Below are positions 8,882 through 17,670 of a stretch of 64,000 bases of DNA, piece after piece (position 1 is the first letter of the stretch; each line of letters opens with the position of its first letter). Location of the stretch: positions 50,995 through 114,994 of the forward strand of contig NZ_FNVF01000014.1 of NCBI RefSeq assembly GCF_900107975.1, written 5' to 3'. Under the pieces are notes generated by a model. The model was not told where the DNA came from. It saw nothing but the letters and a program-made list of their open reading frames with translations, and made no database searches. A program made the position numbers and the translations under genes. Source of the stretch: Paenibacillus sp. UNC499MF. GTDB lineage: Bacteria > Bacillota > Bacilli > Paenibacillales > NBRC-103111.

Positions 8882-9344
8882 TGAACAAGGCCGGGCCAGA
8901 ATGGTCGACATCAGCGAAAAGAAGGAGACCAGACGGACCGCCGTTGCCCGTACCAGCGTCACGATGCTGCCGGACACGCTGCTGCGTATCCGGGAAGGCC
9001 GTCTCGCCAAAGGCGATGTGCTCGCTGTCGCCCAGGTGGCGGGCATCATGGCGGCGAAGAAAACCGCCGACTGGATTCCGATGTGTCATCCGCTTGCGCT
9101 GTCCGGAGTGGATATCCGCTTTATTTACGAAAGCGGGACGGAGCTCGGCATCGAAGCCGAAGTGCGCACAACCGGGCCTACGGGCGTGGAAATGGAGGCG
9201 CTGACGGCCGTATCCGCCGCGGCCCTGACCGTGTATGATATGTGCAAAGCCCTCCAGAAGGACATGGTGATCGGGCCTACGATGCTCGTATCCAAAACCG
9301 GCGGTAAAAATGGAGATTTTCACAGATTTGATACCCATTCTTAA
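8850..9344 (+). CDS. moaC: Cyclic pyranopterin monophosphate synthase MoaC
   Basis: Acts with MoaA in the first step of molybdenum cofactor synthesis, turning the cyclic GTP-derived intermediate into cyclic pyranopterin monophosphate. The 164-aa length is normal. Family motifs are [16 protein letters not shown] (about residue 15), the active-site segment [10 protein letters not shown] (about 77) and the C-terminal [20 protein letters not shown], followed by GGKNGDF. A strong AGGGGAGAGG precedes the ATG, which sits inside the end of the folate gene, implying translational coupling. The same gene is ydiG in the B. subtilis ydiF-tat-gro locus. No moaA, moaD or moaE is in the window. Confidence 0.97.
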   Translation: MEHPDKLTHFNEQGRARMVDISEKKETRRTAVARTSVTMLPDTLLRIREGRLAKGDVLAVAQVAGIMAAKKTADWIPMCHPLALSGVDIRFIYESGTELGIEAEVRTTGPTGVEMEALTAVSAAALTVYDMCKALQKDMVIGPTMLVSKTGGKNGDFHRFDTHS

Positions 9345-9380
9345 TCAAATTTTGTTACAGTAGAGGAAGAGGTGAGAGGA

Positions 9381-9881
9381 ATGCGCTGGAAAGTTGCGAT
9401 TCTAACTGCCAGTGACCGCGGATCCAGAGGAGAACGGGAAGATACGAGCGCTCAAGTCATCCGCGAGCTGGTAGAGGAAGAGATTCAAGGAGATATCATT
9501 GAATACCGCGTCGTACCGGATGAAATGGACGAAATTATGGCGGCTCTTATAGAAATGACCGACTACTTTCAGGCGGATCTCATCTTGACGACAGGCGGAA
9601 CGGGCCTCGCCGCCCGGGACGTTACCCCGGAAGCGACCTTGAGCGTCATCGACCGTTCGGCGCCCGGCTTTGCCGAAGCCATGCGGATGAAATCGATCGA
9701 GAAGTCTCCCCGGGCTATGCTTTCCCGGGCTGTGACCGGAATCCGGGGCTCTACGCTGATCATCAACCTGCCTGGAAGCCCGAAGGGTGTCCATGAAAGT
9801 CTCATGGCCATTATTGACGTGCTTCCTCATGCCTTGTCGATTCTGACGGGCCGGGAGCAGGAGCATGCGGATGAAAGCTGA
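9381..9881 (+). CDS. mogA: MogA/MoaB family molybdopterin adenylyltransferase
   Basis: A 166-aa MoCF-type protein expected to adenylate molybdopterin before metal insertion. It shows TASDRGSRGEREDTSA at the N-terminus, the nucleotide-binding TTGGTGLAARDVTPEA (about residue 72) and INLPGSPKGV near residue 130. The ATG at 9381 has AGAGG 8 nt upstream. An in-frame GTG at 9372 overlaps that site and is less likely. The 3' end overlaps the following MoeA-like gene by 11 bp, so the two products are probably made together. MoaB and MogA are hard to tell apart by eye; either name means the same fold. Confidence 0.92.
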   Translation: MRWKVAILTASDRGSRGEREDTSAQVIRELVEEEIQGDIIEYRVVPDEMDEIMAALIEMTDYFQADLILTTGGTGLAARDVTPEATLSVIDRSAPGFAEAMRMKSIEKSPRAMLSRAVTGIRGSTLIINLPGSPKGVHESLMAIIDVLPHALSILTGREQEHADES

Positions 9882-11055
9882 CTCCATGCTTCGTGAGTTG
9901 AAAGTGGAGGATGCGATCGGTCTGGTCCTCGCTCACGACTTGACCCGGATTATCCCGGGGGAGTTCAAAGGCCGCTTGTTCCGTAAAGGCCACCAGATTG
10001 CGGAAGAGGATATTCCCGATTTGCTGAGCATCGGCAAGGAGCATATTTACGTGCTGGAGCTTGTCGAAGGCTACCTTCACGAGGACGAGGCGGCTCTCCG
10101 TCTGGCGAATGCCGTGCGGGGAGCGAATACGGACAAGACGGAACCGCATGAAGGCAAAGTGACCCTGAAATCGGCGATTCACGGCCTGGCCAAGATCGAC
10201 AAAGCGTTTGTCGATCAGGTCAACGGCATGGGCCGTATCGTGATGTCGACCATCCGCACGAACACGGTCGTACAACCCGGGCAAGCTCTGGCCGGCACCC
10301 GGGTCATTCCGCTCGTCATCGAGGAGGAGCCCGTCGCCCGCGTGGAGCGGCTGGCTGCGCTGCGAAGAAGCGGCGGGACCTTGCACGCGGACGCCGGGAG
10401 CTTGGAGCCGCAGAGCGGCGGACCGGCCGTTGACGCGGCGAGGGCGACGCTCCCGGCAGAGGCCGGCCCGCTTGCCCCGACGCCGGTTCCGGCGGTCAAC
10501 AGCGCGGCTCGCGATGCTGCCGTCCGGCGTGAAGAGGCTCCGGCGGCAGCGGCGGGGCTTGTCGCCGTGAAGCCGTTCCGCAGCCTCCGGGTGGGGTTGA
10601 TTACCACCGGCAGCGAAGTGTTCAAGGGCCGAATCCGGGACAAATTCGGCCCTGCCGTGCGAGCCAAAGTCGAAGCGCTTGGCTCGCGGGTGATCGACCA
10701 GCGGTTCACGCCGGACGACATGGATGCGATCGTGGCCGAGATCCGGCATTTCCTCGGACTCGGCGCGGATCTCATCCTGGTCACCGGCGGCATGTCGGTC
10801 GATCCCGACGACCGCACGCCCGGGGCGATATCCCGGGCGGGCGCCCGCATCGTCAGCTACGGGACGCCGATGCTGCCCGGCTCGATGCTGATGATGGCTT
10901 ATATCGGCAGCGTCCCCGTAATGGGACTGCCGGGCTGCGTGATGCACGACCCGTACACGTCTTTCGACGTGCTTCTTCCCCGGATATGCGCAGGGGAAGA
11001 GATTTTCCGCGAAGACATTACGGAGATGGGCTACGGCGGCCTGCTGGGCTGCTGA
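9871..11055 (+). CDS. MoeA-like molybdopterin-binding protein
   Basis: A 394-aa protein whose C-terminal half is a MoCF/MoeA-type molybdopterin-binding domain. It has GLITTGSEVFKGRI (about residue 240), LVTGGMSVDPDDRTP (about 304) and LPGCVMHDPYTSFDVLLPR near the end. The N-terminal 150 residues differ from classical MoeA, and a Pro/Ala-rich linker of about 70 residues joins the halves. Proteins of this shape are seen beside mogA-like genes in Firmicutes. A role in molybdenum cofactor handling is inferred, but the precise step is not known. The start at 9871 has AGGAG exactly 7 nt upstream; the ATG at 9865 is too close to it. Confidence 0.8.
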   Translation: MKADSMLRELKVEDAIGLVLAHDLTRIIPGEFKGRLFRKGHQIAEEDIPDLLSIGKEHIYVLELVEGYLHEDEAALRLANAVRGANTDKTEPHEGKVTLKSAIHGLAKIDKAFVDQVNGMGRIVMSTIRTNTVVQPGQALAGTRVIPLVIEEEPVARVERLAALRRSGGTLHADAGSLEPQSGGPAVDAARATLPAEAGPLAPTPVPAVNSAARDAAVRREEAPAAAAGLVAVKPFRSLRVGLITTGSEVFKGRIRDKFGPAVRAKVEALGSRVIDQRFTPDDMDAIVAEIRHFLGLGADLILVTGGMSVDPDDRTPGAISRAGARIVSYGTPMLPGSMLMMAYIGSVPVMGLPGCVMHDPYTSFDVLLPRICAGEEIFREDITEMGYGGLLGC

Positions 11056-11085
11056 TTACACATTTTGAAGGAGGAAACATTCCGG

Positions 11086-11388
11086 ATGTTCCAAAATATA
11101 GGCTTTACCGAAATTTTGCTTGTTGCCGTCGTGTGCCTGCTGCTGTTCGGACCGAGCAAGCTTCCCGAGCTCGGGAGAGCTTTCGGACGCACCTTGAGCG
11201 AGTTCAAGAAGGGCGCGCGCGATATGATGTCCGACCATGACCAGGCGGACAAGAAAGCGGCCGAAATCAAATCCGCCGCCGCAGCGCCCGAAGAAGTGCC
11301 GGCGCCGGCCTCTTTAACGGAAGCCGCTCCCGCACCGTCGGTCAGTGAACGGGCGGTTTCGGACAATCCCCGTCGCCTTCCGGACTAA
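11086..11388 (+). CDS. tatA: Sec-independent translocase subunit TatA
   Basis: A 100-aa TatA/E protein: a short N-terminus (MFQNIGFTEILL), one membrane helix (about residues 7-22), the hinge motif FGPSKLPELGRAFG, then an amphipathic helix ending in FKKGARD and a Pro/Ala-rich cytoplasmic tail. TatA oligomers form the passage for folded proteins across the membrane. AGGAGG lies 11 nt before the ATG; an in-frame TTG at 11065 precedes that site and was not used. tatC follows 43 bp downstream, so this is a minimal TatA-TatC pair as in B. subtilis TatAyCy. No Tat substrate is obvious next door. Confidence 0.95.
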   Translation: MFQNIGFTEILLVAVVCLLLFGPSKLPELGRAFGRTLSEFKKGARDMMSDHDQADKKAAEIKSAAAAPEEVPAPASLTEAAPAPSVSERAVSDNPRRLPD

Positions 11389-11431
11389 GGTTCCGGTTCA
11401 GTGAAGCTATACGTAGATAGGTTGGTGCTGC

Positions 11432-12187
11432 ATGGATAAAGAACAACCTTTGGTCGAGCATCTGGCGGAGCTGCGCAAGCGGATCTTCTGGGTGCTGGGA
11501 GTCCTGATCATCGGCCTCGTCATCGGCCTTGTTTTCGCCAAGAACGTCATCCTTTTTCTGAAATCCGTGCCTCCCGCCGATAAAATCGCGTGGCATGTAT
11601 TTTCGCCGTGGGACGCTCTCCGTTTATACATGAACTTCGGCTTCGTCGTCGCTCTGCTCATTACACTGCCGGTGATCCTTTACCACATCTGGGCGTTTGT
11701 AAGTCCGGGTCTCCGGGAAACCGAGCAGAAAGCTTCGATTCTCTACATTCCGGGAGCGGTCGTCCTGTTCCTGGCCGGTCTTGCTTTCGGCTATTTTGTC
11801 GTGTTTCCGATGGCTTTTTACTTTACGACGGCAATCAGCCGGTCCATGGGAATAACCGAGCTCTACGGGGCGGCCCAATATTTTTCGTTCATGTTTAACA
11901 TCATTTTGCCGCTTTCGGTTCTTTTCGAACTGCCGATCGTGGTGATGTTTCTGACTAAACTGCGCATTCTGAATCCCAAAAGGCTGGCCAAAATGCGCCG
12001 GTACGCTTACATGGTTCTGGTCATTCTCTCGACCGTCATCACGCCGCCGGATGCGATCTCCGCTATTCTTGTGGCGCTGCCGATGATTGTGCTGTATGAG
12101 TTCAGCGTCTTGCTTTCGGGTTTTATTTATCGCAAACAGCTTGTCCAGGACGCGGCCTGGGAAGCGGAATACGGGGAACAAAAGTAA
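11432..12187 (+). CDS. tatC: Twin-arginine translocase subunit TatC
   Basis: The 251-aa receptor for twin-arginine signal peptides. It begins with the family hallmark LVEHLAELRKRIFW at residues 7-20. Six membrane segments can be read, with the conserved periplasmic-side FVSPGLRETEQKAS between the second and third. The C-terminal part keeps the LRILNPKRLAKMRRYAYM segment and a PPDAIS loop. It pairs with tatA immediately upstream. A strong hairpin terminator follows directly, closing the operon that began with the folate and molybdenum cofactor genes. Confidence 0.97.
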   Translation: MDKEQPLVEHLAELRKRIFWVLGVLIIGLVIGLVFAKNVILFLKSVPPADKIAWHVFSPWDALRLYMNFGFVVALLITLPVILYHIWAFVSPGLRETEQKASILYIPGAVVLFLAGLAFGYFVVFPMAFYFTTAISRSMGITELYGAAQYFSFMFNIILPLSVLFELPIVVMFLTKLRILNPKRLAKMRRYAYMVLVILSTVITPPDAISAILVALPMIVLYEFSVLLSGFIYRKQLVQDAAWEAEYGEQK

Positions 12188-12188
12188 C

Positions 12189-12216
12189 GGGCTGTCGGAA
12201 GACGGCCCTTTTTTTA
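12189..12216 (+). terminator. Terminator after tatC
   Basis: The stem GGGCTGTC/GACGGCCC around a 4-nt loop is followed by seven or more T, starting two bases after the tatC stop codon. Confidence 0.85.
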
Positions 12217-12485
12217 TCGGGATAGGCAAAGGGCGGCGCAGCGGACGGGGGAGCCCTTTGTAGGACAAGGCTCTGCCGGAAAATGCAGCATTTCCCTCGT
12301 CTTAAGACAGCCTGCACCGCATAGGATACGAAGTTGGAACCGTTTTTTTCGCCCGGGTCCGGTAAAACTCTTTTACAGGAGGAATGAAATTCCGGCAGCC
12401 GGGGAACAATGGGTGAGGCGTTTCCTTGGGAATGGCTTCCATTCTGCTTTTTGCGGCAAAAACAATAAAATTTAACAAAACCCAC
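12217..12485. other. Spacer without a supported gene
   Basis: This is the stretch between the tatC terminator and the groESL promoter. In B. subtilis ydiK and ydiL occupy this place, but I see no homologous or otherwise convincing reading frame here. An AGGAGG followed by ATG near 12383 opens only a 10-codon frame. Confidence 0.5.
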
Positions 12486-12514
12486 TTGCAAAACGATGGC
12501 AAAATCATTATCAT
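12486..12514 (+). promoter_or_regulatory. Sigma-A promoter of groESL
   Basis: TTGCAA (12486-12491) and TATCAT (12509-12514) are 17 bp apart and lie directly upstream of the CIRCE element. This is the usual arrangement for HrcA-controlled groE operons. Confidence 0.75.
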
Positions 12515-12525
12515 TAAAAGTGTTG

Positions 12526-12552
12526 TTAGCACTTAAGATGTTTGAGTGCTAA
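12526..12552. promoter_or_regulatory. CIRCE element (HrcA operator)
   Basis: The half sites TTAGCACTT (12526-12534) and GAGTGCTAA (12544-12552) are separated by exactly 9 bp. Only one base deviates from the CIRCE consensus TTAGCACTC-N9-GAGTGCTAA. It overlaps the expected transcription start, so HrcA binding would block groESL transcription until heat shock. Confidence 0.97.
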
Positions 12553-12602
12553 AATCTCGAAATCCATTGACTACAAACTAAACTGAAGGAGGCTATTTAT
12601 CC

Positions 12603-12884
12603 ATGATCAAACCGTTGGGTGATCGCGTTATCATTGAAGCCATTGCGAAAGAGGAGACGACTGCTAGTGGCATCGTGCTTCCGGACACAGCTAAAGAAAA
12701 GCCGCAGGAAGGCAAAGTTGTAGCAGTTGGAAGCGGCACGCTGAAAGACGGCGAGCGCGTTGAGCTGGAAGTTAAAGAAGGCGACCGCGTTATTTTCTCC
12801 AAATACGCAGGGACTGAAGTGAAATACGAGGGCCGCGAGCTGTTGATTATGCGTGAGAGCGATATCCTCGCTATCTTAGCCTAA
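12603..12884 (+). CDS. groES: Co-chaperonin GroES
   Basis: The 93-aa 10-kDa lid of the GroEL folding chamber. It starts [11 protein letters not shown] and carries the mobile-loop region [19 protein letters not shown] (about residues 17-35), which docks on GroEL. It ends with [16 protein letters not shown], typical for the family. GAAGGAGG stands 12 nt before the ATG. CIRCE lies 50 bp upstream, and groEL follows after 143 bp with no terminator between them, so both genes are under HrcA-type heat-shock control. Confidence 0.98.
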   Translation: MIKPLGDRVIIEAIAKEETTASGIVLPDTAKEKPQEGKVVAVGSGTLKDGERVELEVKEGDRVIFSKYAGTEVKYEGRELLIMRESDILAILA

Positions 12885-12988
12885 TTTAGCGGATTCACAT
12901 ACTTAAGCCACTCATTTGAATACTTACCGCCTGACGCTGCGGCCGAAGGCCGGTTATCGGAACCGATATAGATGCACGTGAAGAATAA

Positions 12989-14654
<1,666 letters not shown>

Positions 14655-14656
<2 letters not shown>

Positions 14657-14678
14657 TAAGGGCTTCAACCCCTTATTC
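14655..14678 (+). terminator. Hairpin after groEL brought in by the phage side
   Basis: AATAAGG pairs with CCTTATT around a short loop immediately after the groEL stop. The T-run is interrupted (it comes a few bases later). Because it lies inside the element, it replaces the native groEL terminator, which now stands beyond attR. Confidence 0.5.
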
Positions 14679-14740
14679 ATCAAGTGTTTTTAGTGAAGCG
14701 ACATAGCAAGGGTAACATTTGAGTAACATTGGTCCGTAAT

Positions 14741-15805
14741 TTAAAAGCTTCTCATGAGTTCTGCGAACTTGTGGGAAGCTTCTTTCTTGTTCGGCTTGGT
14801 TACGTGAAGGTAAATGTTTCTTGTGGTATCGTCGTCACTGTGACCGAGTCACTGCATGATTTGCTCCAAGCTTACCTCGGCCACAGCAAGAAGCGATGTG
14901 TGCGTATGTCTCAATGAGTGTGGGGTCAGTTTATCATTCAGCTTGCTAATTTTCAGTAGGCGTGCCATTCGGATCGCCACCAGCTTCAAATACATGGGGT
15001 AACCTGGATTTCTACCATCAAGTTGAGCAAAGACGAAATTCTTATCATGGTACGGCTTATTATCTTTAGATTGTAGCTCTCTGAATTTTAATTGTGCAGC
15101 CTGCAAATTCTTTAACTCCTCAAGAACTAAATCCTCCACATCGATCACTCGTTTTGATTTTTTTGTCTTGGGAGTCAGCAGCATATAATCATTCAATATA
15201 TTTCTAGGATTATAGTAGGTCTTAGTGATGCTAATCGTTTGTTCATCAAAGTCAATATCTCCCCATTTAAGCGCACATAATTCACCGCTGCGCATGCTCG
15301 TGTATGCATGAGTAAGGAATAGAGGGTAATCACGCTCGAGACCAAATTTCTTTGCGGCTTGTAAAAACAGAGCTAGTTCTTCTTTTTCCATATATTTCGG
15401 AATCTCAATCCCCTGCTCCAATTCTTCAACTGTTAACTGCTTTCTCGGCACGATGGCATTTGTCGTCGGATCCGTCTTAATTACGTCGAGTTCGACGGCA
15501 CGCTTGAATATCATTCGTCCGGTTCGGTGGGCTCCGTCAATAGTGTTATTGGCGTAACCTTTCTTTTGAAGAGAATTTAGAGCGTCTTGATACTGTTTCT
15601 TGGTGATATCAGACATCTTTAATTTGGCGAAATACGGCTTTAAGAGGCTGATTTCATGCTGTCTTACCCTGACCGTGCTGATTTTCACTTTTCCGGTTGA
15701 TTGATAACCCAGTAGCCATTCCTGGGAGAAATCTTCAAAAGTTATCTTTTTCTCCTGTACAAAGGTTCCCTGTACAAGTTCGGAAAACACTATGGCAGCG
15801 GCATC
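14741..15805 (-). pseudogene. int: Phage tyrosine recombinase (integrase), inactivated
   Basis: A tyrosine integrase of the Gram-positive phage/Tn916-like type. The open part ends at a TGA (14849-14851). Beyond it the same frame continues LGHSDDDTTRNIYLHVTK and on to a stop at 14741. The TGA replaces an expected Arg (CGA) in IMxRLGH. The break removes the distal His and the catalytic Tyr (NIYLHV); the upstream Arg (SMRSGE) and HSLRHTH remain. The N-terminal arm-binding domain is also missing: the frame begins around AAAIVFSELVQGT and hits a stop further upstream, where sequence jumps to a head-tail gene. The protein should be unable to recombine DNA. Confidence 0.9.
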
Positions 15806-16088
15806 CGGCCAGCGGATCCGGCACTATATCAACCGCGACATCCCGGAGGGACTCAAGCATACATGGGCAGCAATCACGGCCGGCGCTCTTACCAAAGAGC
15901 AGTCGGCCATTATATTTCCGCAGGCTCAACCGGTGGAGGCTTTCGTGGTGAGTCTTGGAGACACATCGATCAAGCCGATCAAAGCACCGGAGAGCCCGCC
16001 GTCGATCCGGCCGACCGTGGCAGCCATCGACACGGAGTTGCTCGGATATAAAGCGGATTTGAATGCTTACCGAAGGCTGAGGTGGTAA
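15792..16088 (+). CDS. Phage head-tail region protein, probably 5'-truncated
   Basis: A 98-aa product (GQRIRHYINRDIPEGLKHTW ... LLGYKADLNAYRRLRW). I do not recognise a named family, but it lies directly before a head-closure-type gene and ends two bases before the preferred start of that gene, so a head-tail connector region role is inferred. Its first codons fall on the junction with the truncated integrase, so the apparent ATG may be fortuitous and the original gene longer. No ribosome binding site is visible, as expected at a deletion joint. Confidence 0.5.
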   Translation: MAAASGQRIRHYINRDIPEGLKHTWAAITAGALTKEQSAIIFPQAQPVEAFVVSLGDTSIKPIKAPESPPSIRPTVAAIDTELLGYKADLNAYRRLRW

Positions 16089-16090
16089 GC

Positions 16091-16450
16091 GTGATTGACT
16101 ACGACAAGTATCGTCGAGCGATCGAACAGCATTACACCGACCGCTGCACGATCAGCCGTGTGATTGAGCTGGAAAAGCCATCTGGCGAGACGGTGCAGGA
16201 TTTCAGTCCAGCTTACTTGGATCAGCCTTGCCAGCTTTCTCAAAAAGCGCTTGCTGTAAACGATCAGACGGAGGCCCAGAACAACATCGCCTATGAGACA
16301 AAGCTGTTTATCGCGCCGGAGCTGACCATCCTGCAGGGGGATGAAGTTACCGTTAAGCATGTAGAGCGGGAGCTGACCTTTGTAGCTGGTGAGCCGTACC
16401 TTTATCCCACTCACCAGGAAGTGGTCTTGCAGCGGAAGGGGGCGGCATAG
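16091..16450 (+). CDS. Phage head closure / head-tail adaptor protein
   Basis: A 119-aa small beta-rich protein of the kind that joins capsid connector to tail in siphophages. Readable features are DRCTISRVIELEKPSGE at the N-terminus and the middle segment QGDEVTVKHVERELTFVAGEPY, similar in pattern to head-tail adaptor proteins of Bacillus prophages. The GTG at 16091 has GAGGTGG about 6 nt upstream. It overlaps the next gene by one base. It looks intact, but its partners are gone, so it is unlikely to act. Confidence 0.65.
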   Translation: MIDYDKYRRAIEQHYTDRCTISRVIELEKPSGETVQDFSPAYLDQPCQLSQKALAVNDQTEAQNNIAYETKLFIAPELTILQGDEVTVKHVERELTFVAGEPYLYPTHQEVVLQRKGAA

Positions 16451-16692
16451 TGGCAAAGTGGGGAAACTTTGACTTTGGGGAATTATCCCGGATTGCCGAT
16501 AACTTGAAGCAAGCTCTCGACCAAAGAATTATCGATGGATTTTTTCGTGATTTTCTCCTTGAGATGGCCTTTAGAGCCGAGCGGAAGATCAAGAAGCGTA
16601 CACCGGTTGATTCGGGGGAGCTGAGGAGAAACTGGACCGTCAGCAGGGTCGAGAAACACGGAAATGCTTATGTGGAGCAAGGGGTGCAATAA
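16450..16692 (+). pseudogene. HK97 gp10-type tail completion protein, C-terminally truncated
   Basis: An 80-aa fragment that begins like HK97 gp10 family proteins, with a helical start and the segment RAERKIKKRTPVDSGELRRN, which is typical (polycation, then T-P-V-D-S-G). Full-length members continue for another 40-70 residues after the beta strands. Here the frame ends at NAYVEQGVQ. The endolysin gene starts 57 bp later, so the tail tube, tape-measure and baseplate genes normally found between them were deleted. The start GTG overlaps the preceding gene. Confidence 0.7.
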
Positions 16693-16749
16693 ATCAGAGT
16701 GAGGCTTTCCGATGCAGACCGGAGAGCTCTTATTTATGGGAGGTTAGTC

Positions 16750-17470
16750 ATGAAGAAATTTTTAATTGTCATTGATTTCGGCCACGGCGGCACAGACCCG
16801 GGAGCCAAGGGTAACGGATTACGTGAAAAGGAGCTTACACTCGAAATTGGTAAGCGCATCGGGGCGTTCTTGGGGGACCGGGTAGACGTTCGCTACACGC
16901 GAACCGGTGATAAATTTGTAGACCTTTCAGCGCGGGCAGCATACGCAAACAGTGTGGGGGCGGATTATTTTCTGTCTGTCCATATCAACGCGGGCGGCGG
17001 GACTGGTTTCGAATCTTTCGTGTATACGTCTATTAAAGCGGGTTCATCGACGGAAAAACTACGGTCCATCATTCATAACCACGTAGCACCGGTGCTTGCC
17101 CGCCGTGGCCTGCGGGACCGTGGCCGTAAGTCCGGCGACCTGGCCGTTTTGCGTCAAACCAATATGCCAGCGGTGCTCCTGGAGTACGGCTTTATTGACA
17201 CGGCTGCAGACGCTGGGCTGCTTAAAGACGATAGTTTCATCGACGAGCTGGCCCGCGCAACGGCGGACGGCTTGACGGAAGCTTTCGGTCTGCCCGCAGC
17301 TCCCGCGCCGGCGGGGCCGGATGCGGACCTGGAGAGGGCGCTGGCAAAGCTCCACGCGGCCGGCGTAATGGATTCGCCCGACTTCTGGGCTGCCAAACGC
17401 GCGGGCCGGCGGTACGGTCAATGGCGAGTTTGCTGCGCTGCTGATTAAACGTATAGCCGATATTTTTTAA
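16750..17470 (+). pseudogene. N-acetylmuramoyl-L-alanine amidase (endolysin), frameshifted near the C-terminus
   Basis: A phage-type Amidase_3 domain, expected to cleave the amide bond between muramic acid and the stem peptide. It has the zinc-site segments IDFGHGGTDPGAKG at the N-terminus, LREKELTLEIG with a Glu ligand, LSVHINAG and a late VLLEYGFI with the catalytic Glu. The catalytic domain is intact. After a Pro/Ala-rich linker the tail DSPDFWAAK shifts frame. Removing one A from the AAA at 17395-17397 restores NARAGGTVNGEFAALL and a stop at 17470, whereas the present frame stops at 17448 after an aberrant tail. GGGAGG precedes the ATG. The enzyme may still be active, but the C-terminal wall-binding-type repeat is damaged. 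Confidence 0.8.
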
Positions 17471-17501
17471 ACGAGGGAGGAGGTAATGTCTGTGAATAAT
17501 G

Positions 17502-17532
17502 ATCCCCCCGGTATAATAGCCGGGGGGATTTT
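17502..17532 (+). terminator. Terminator after the endolysin gene
   Basis: The very GC-rich stem ATCCCCCCGG/CCGGGGGGAT around an 8-nt loop is followed by TTTT. It ends the phage late transcription unit. Confidence 0.85.
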
Positions 17533-17635
17533 AAGTCTTGGTTTTCGAATTTTTAATTTGAATACCTTGTGTTTGAAAAAGGAATTCATGTATAGTGGTG
17601 TCAAGATAACAAATATATTGGAAAGTGGTGCCACT
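17531..17635 (+). repeat. Promoter-region repeat, copy A (upstream of the acyltransferase)
   Basis: About 100 bp closely matching copy B at 19336-19437. The shared core includes ACCTTGTGTTTGAAAAAGGA and TGTATAGTGG. In it TTGTGT and TATAGT are 18 bp apart, so the repeat likely carries a promoter. Copy A leads into the AT-rich acyltransferase gene. Confidence 0.75.
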
Positions 17636-17670
17636 TTTTGTTGGGGAAAAAAATAAGAGGAATATTGGGG

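Noticed and set aside
17486..17656. Short frame with a good ribosome binding site (GGAGGAGG) after the endolysin
   Set aside because: It runs through a strong terminator and the promoter repeat into the acyltransferase leader; probably the remains of a deleted gene start.
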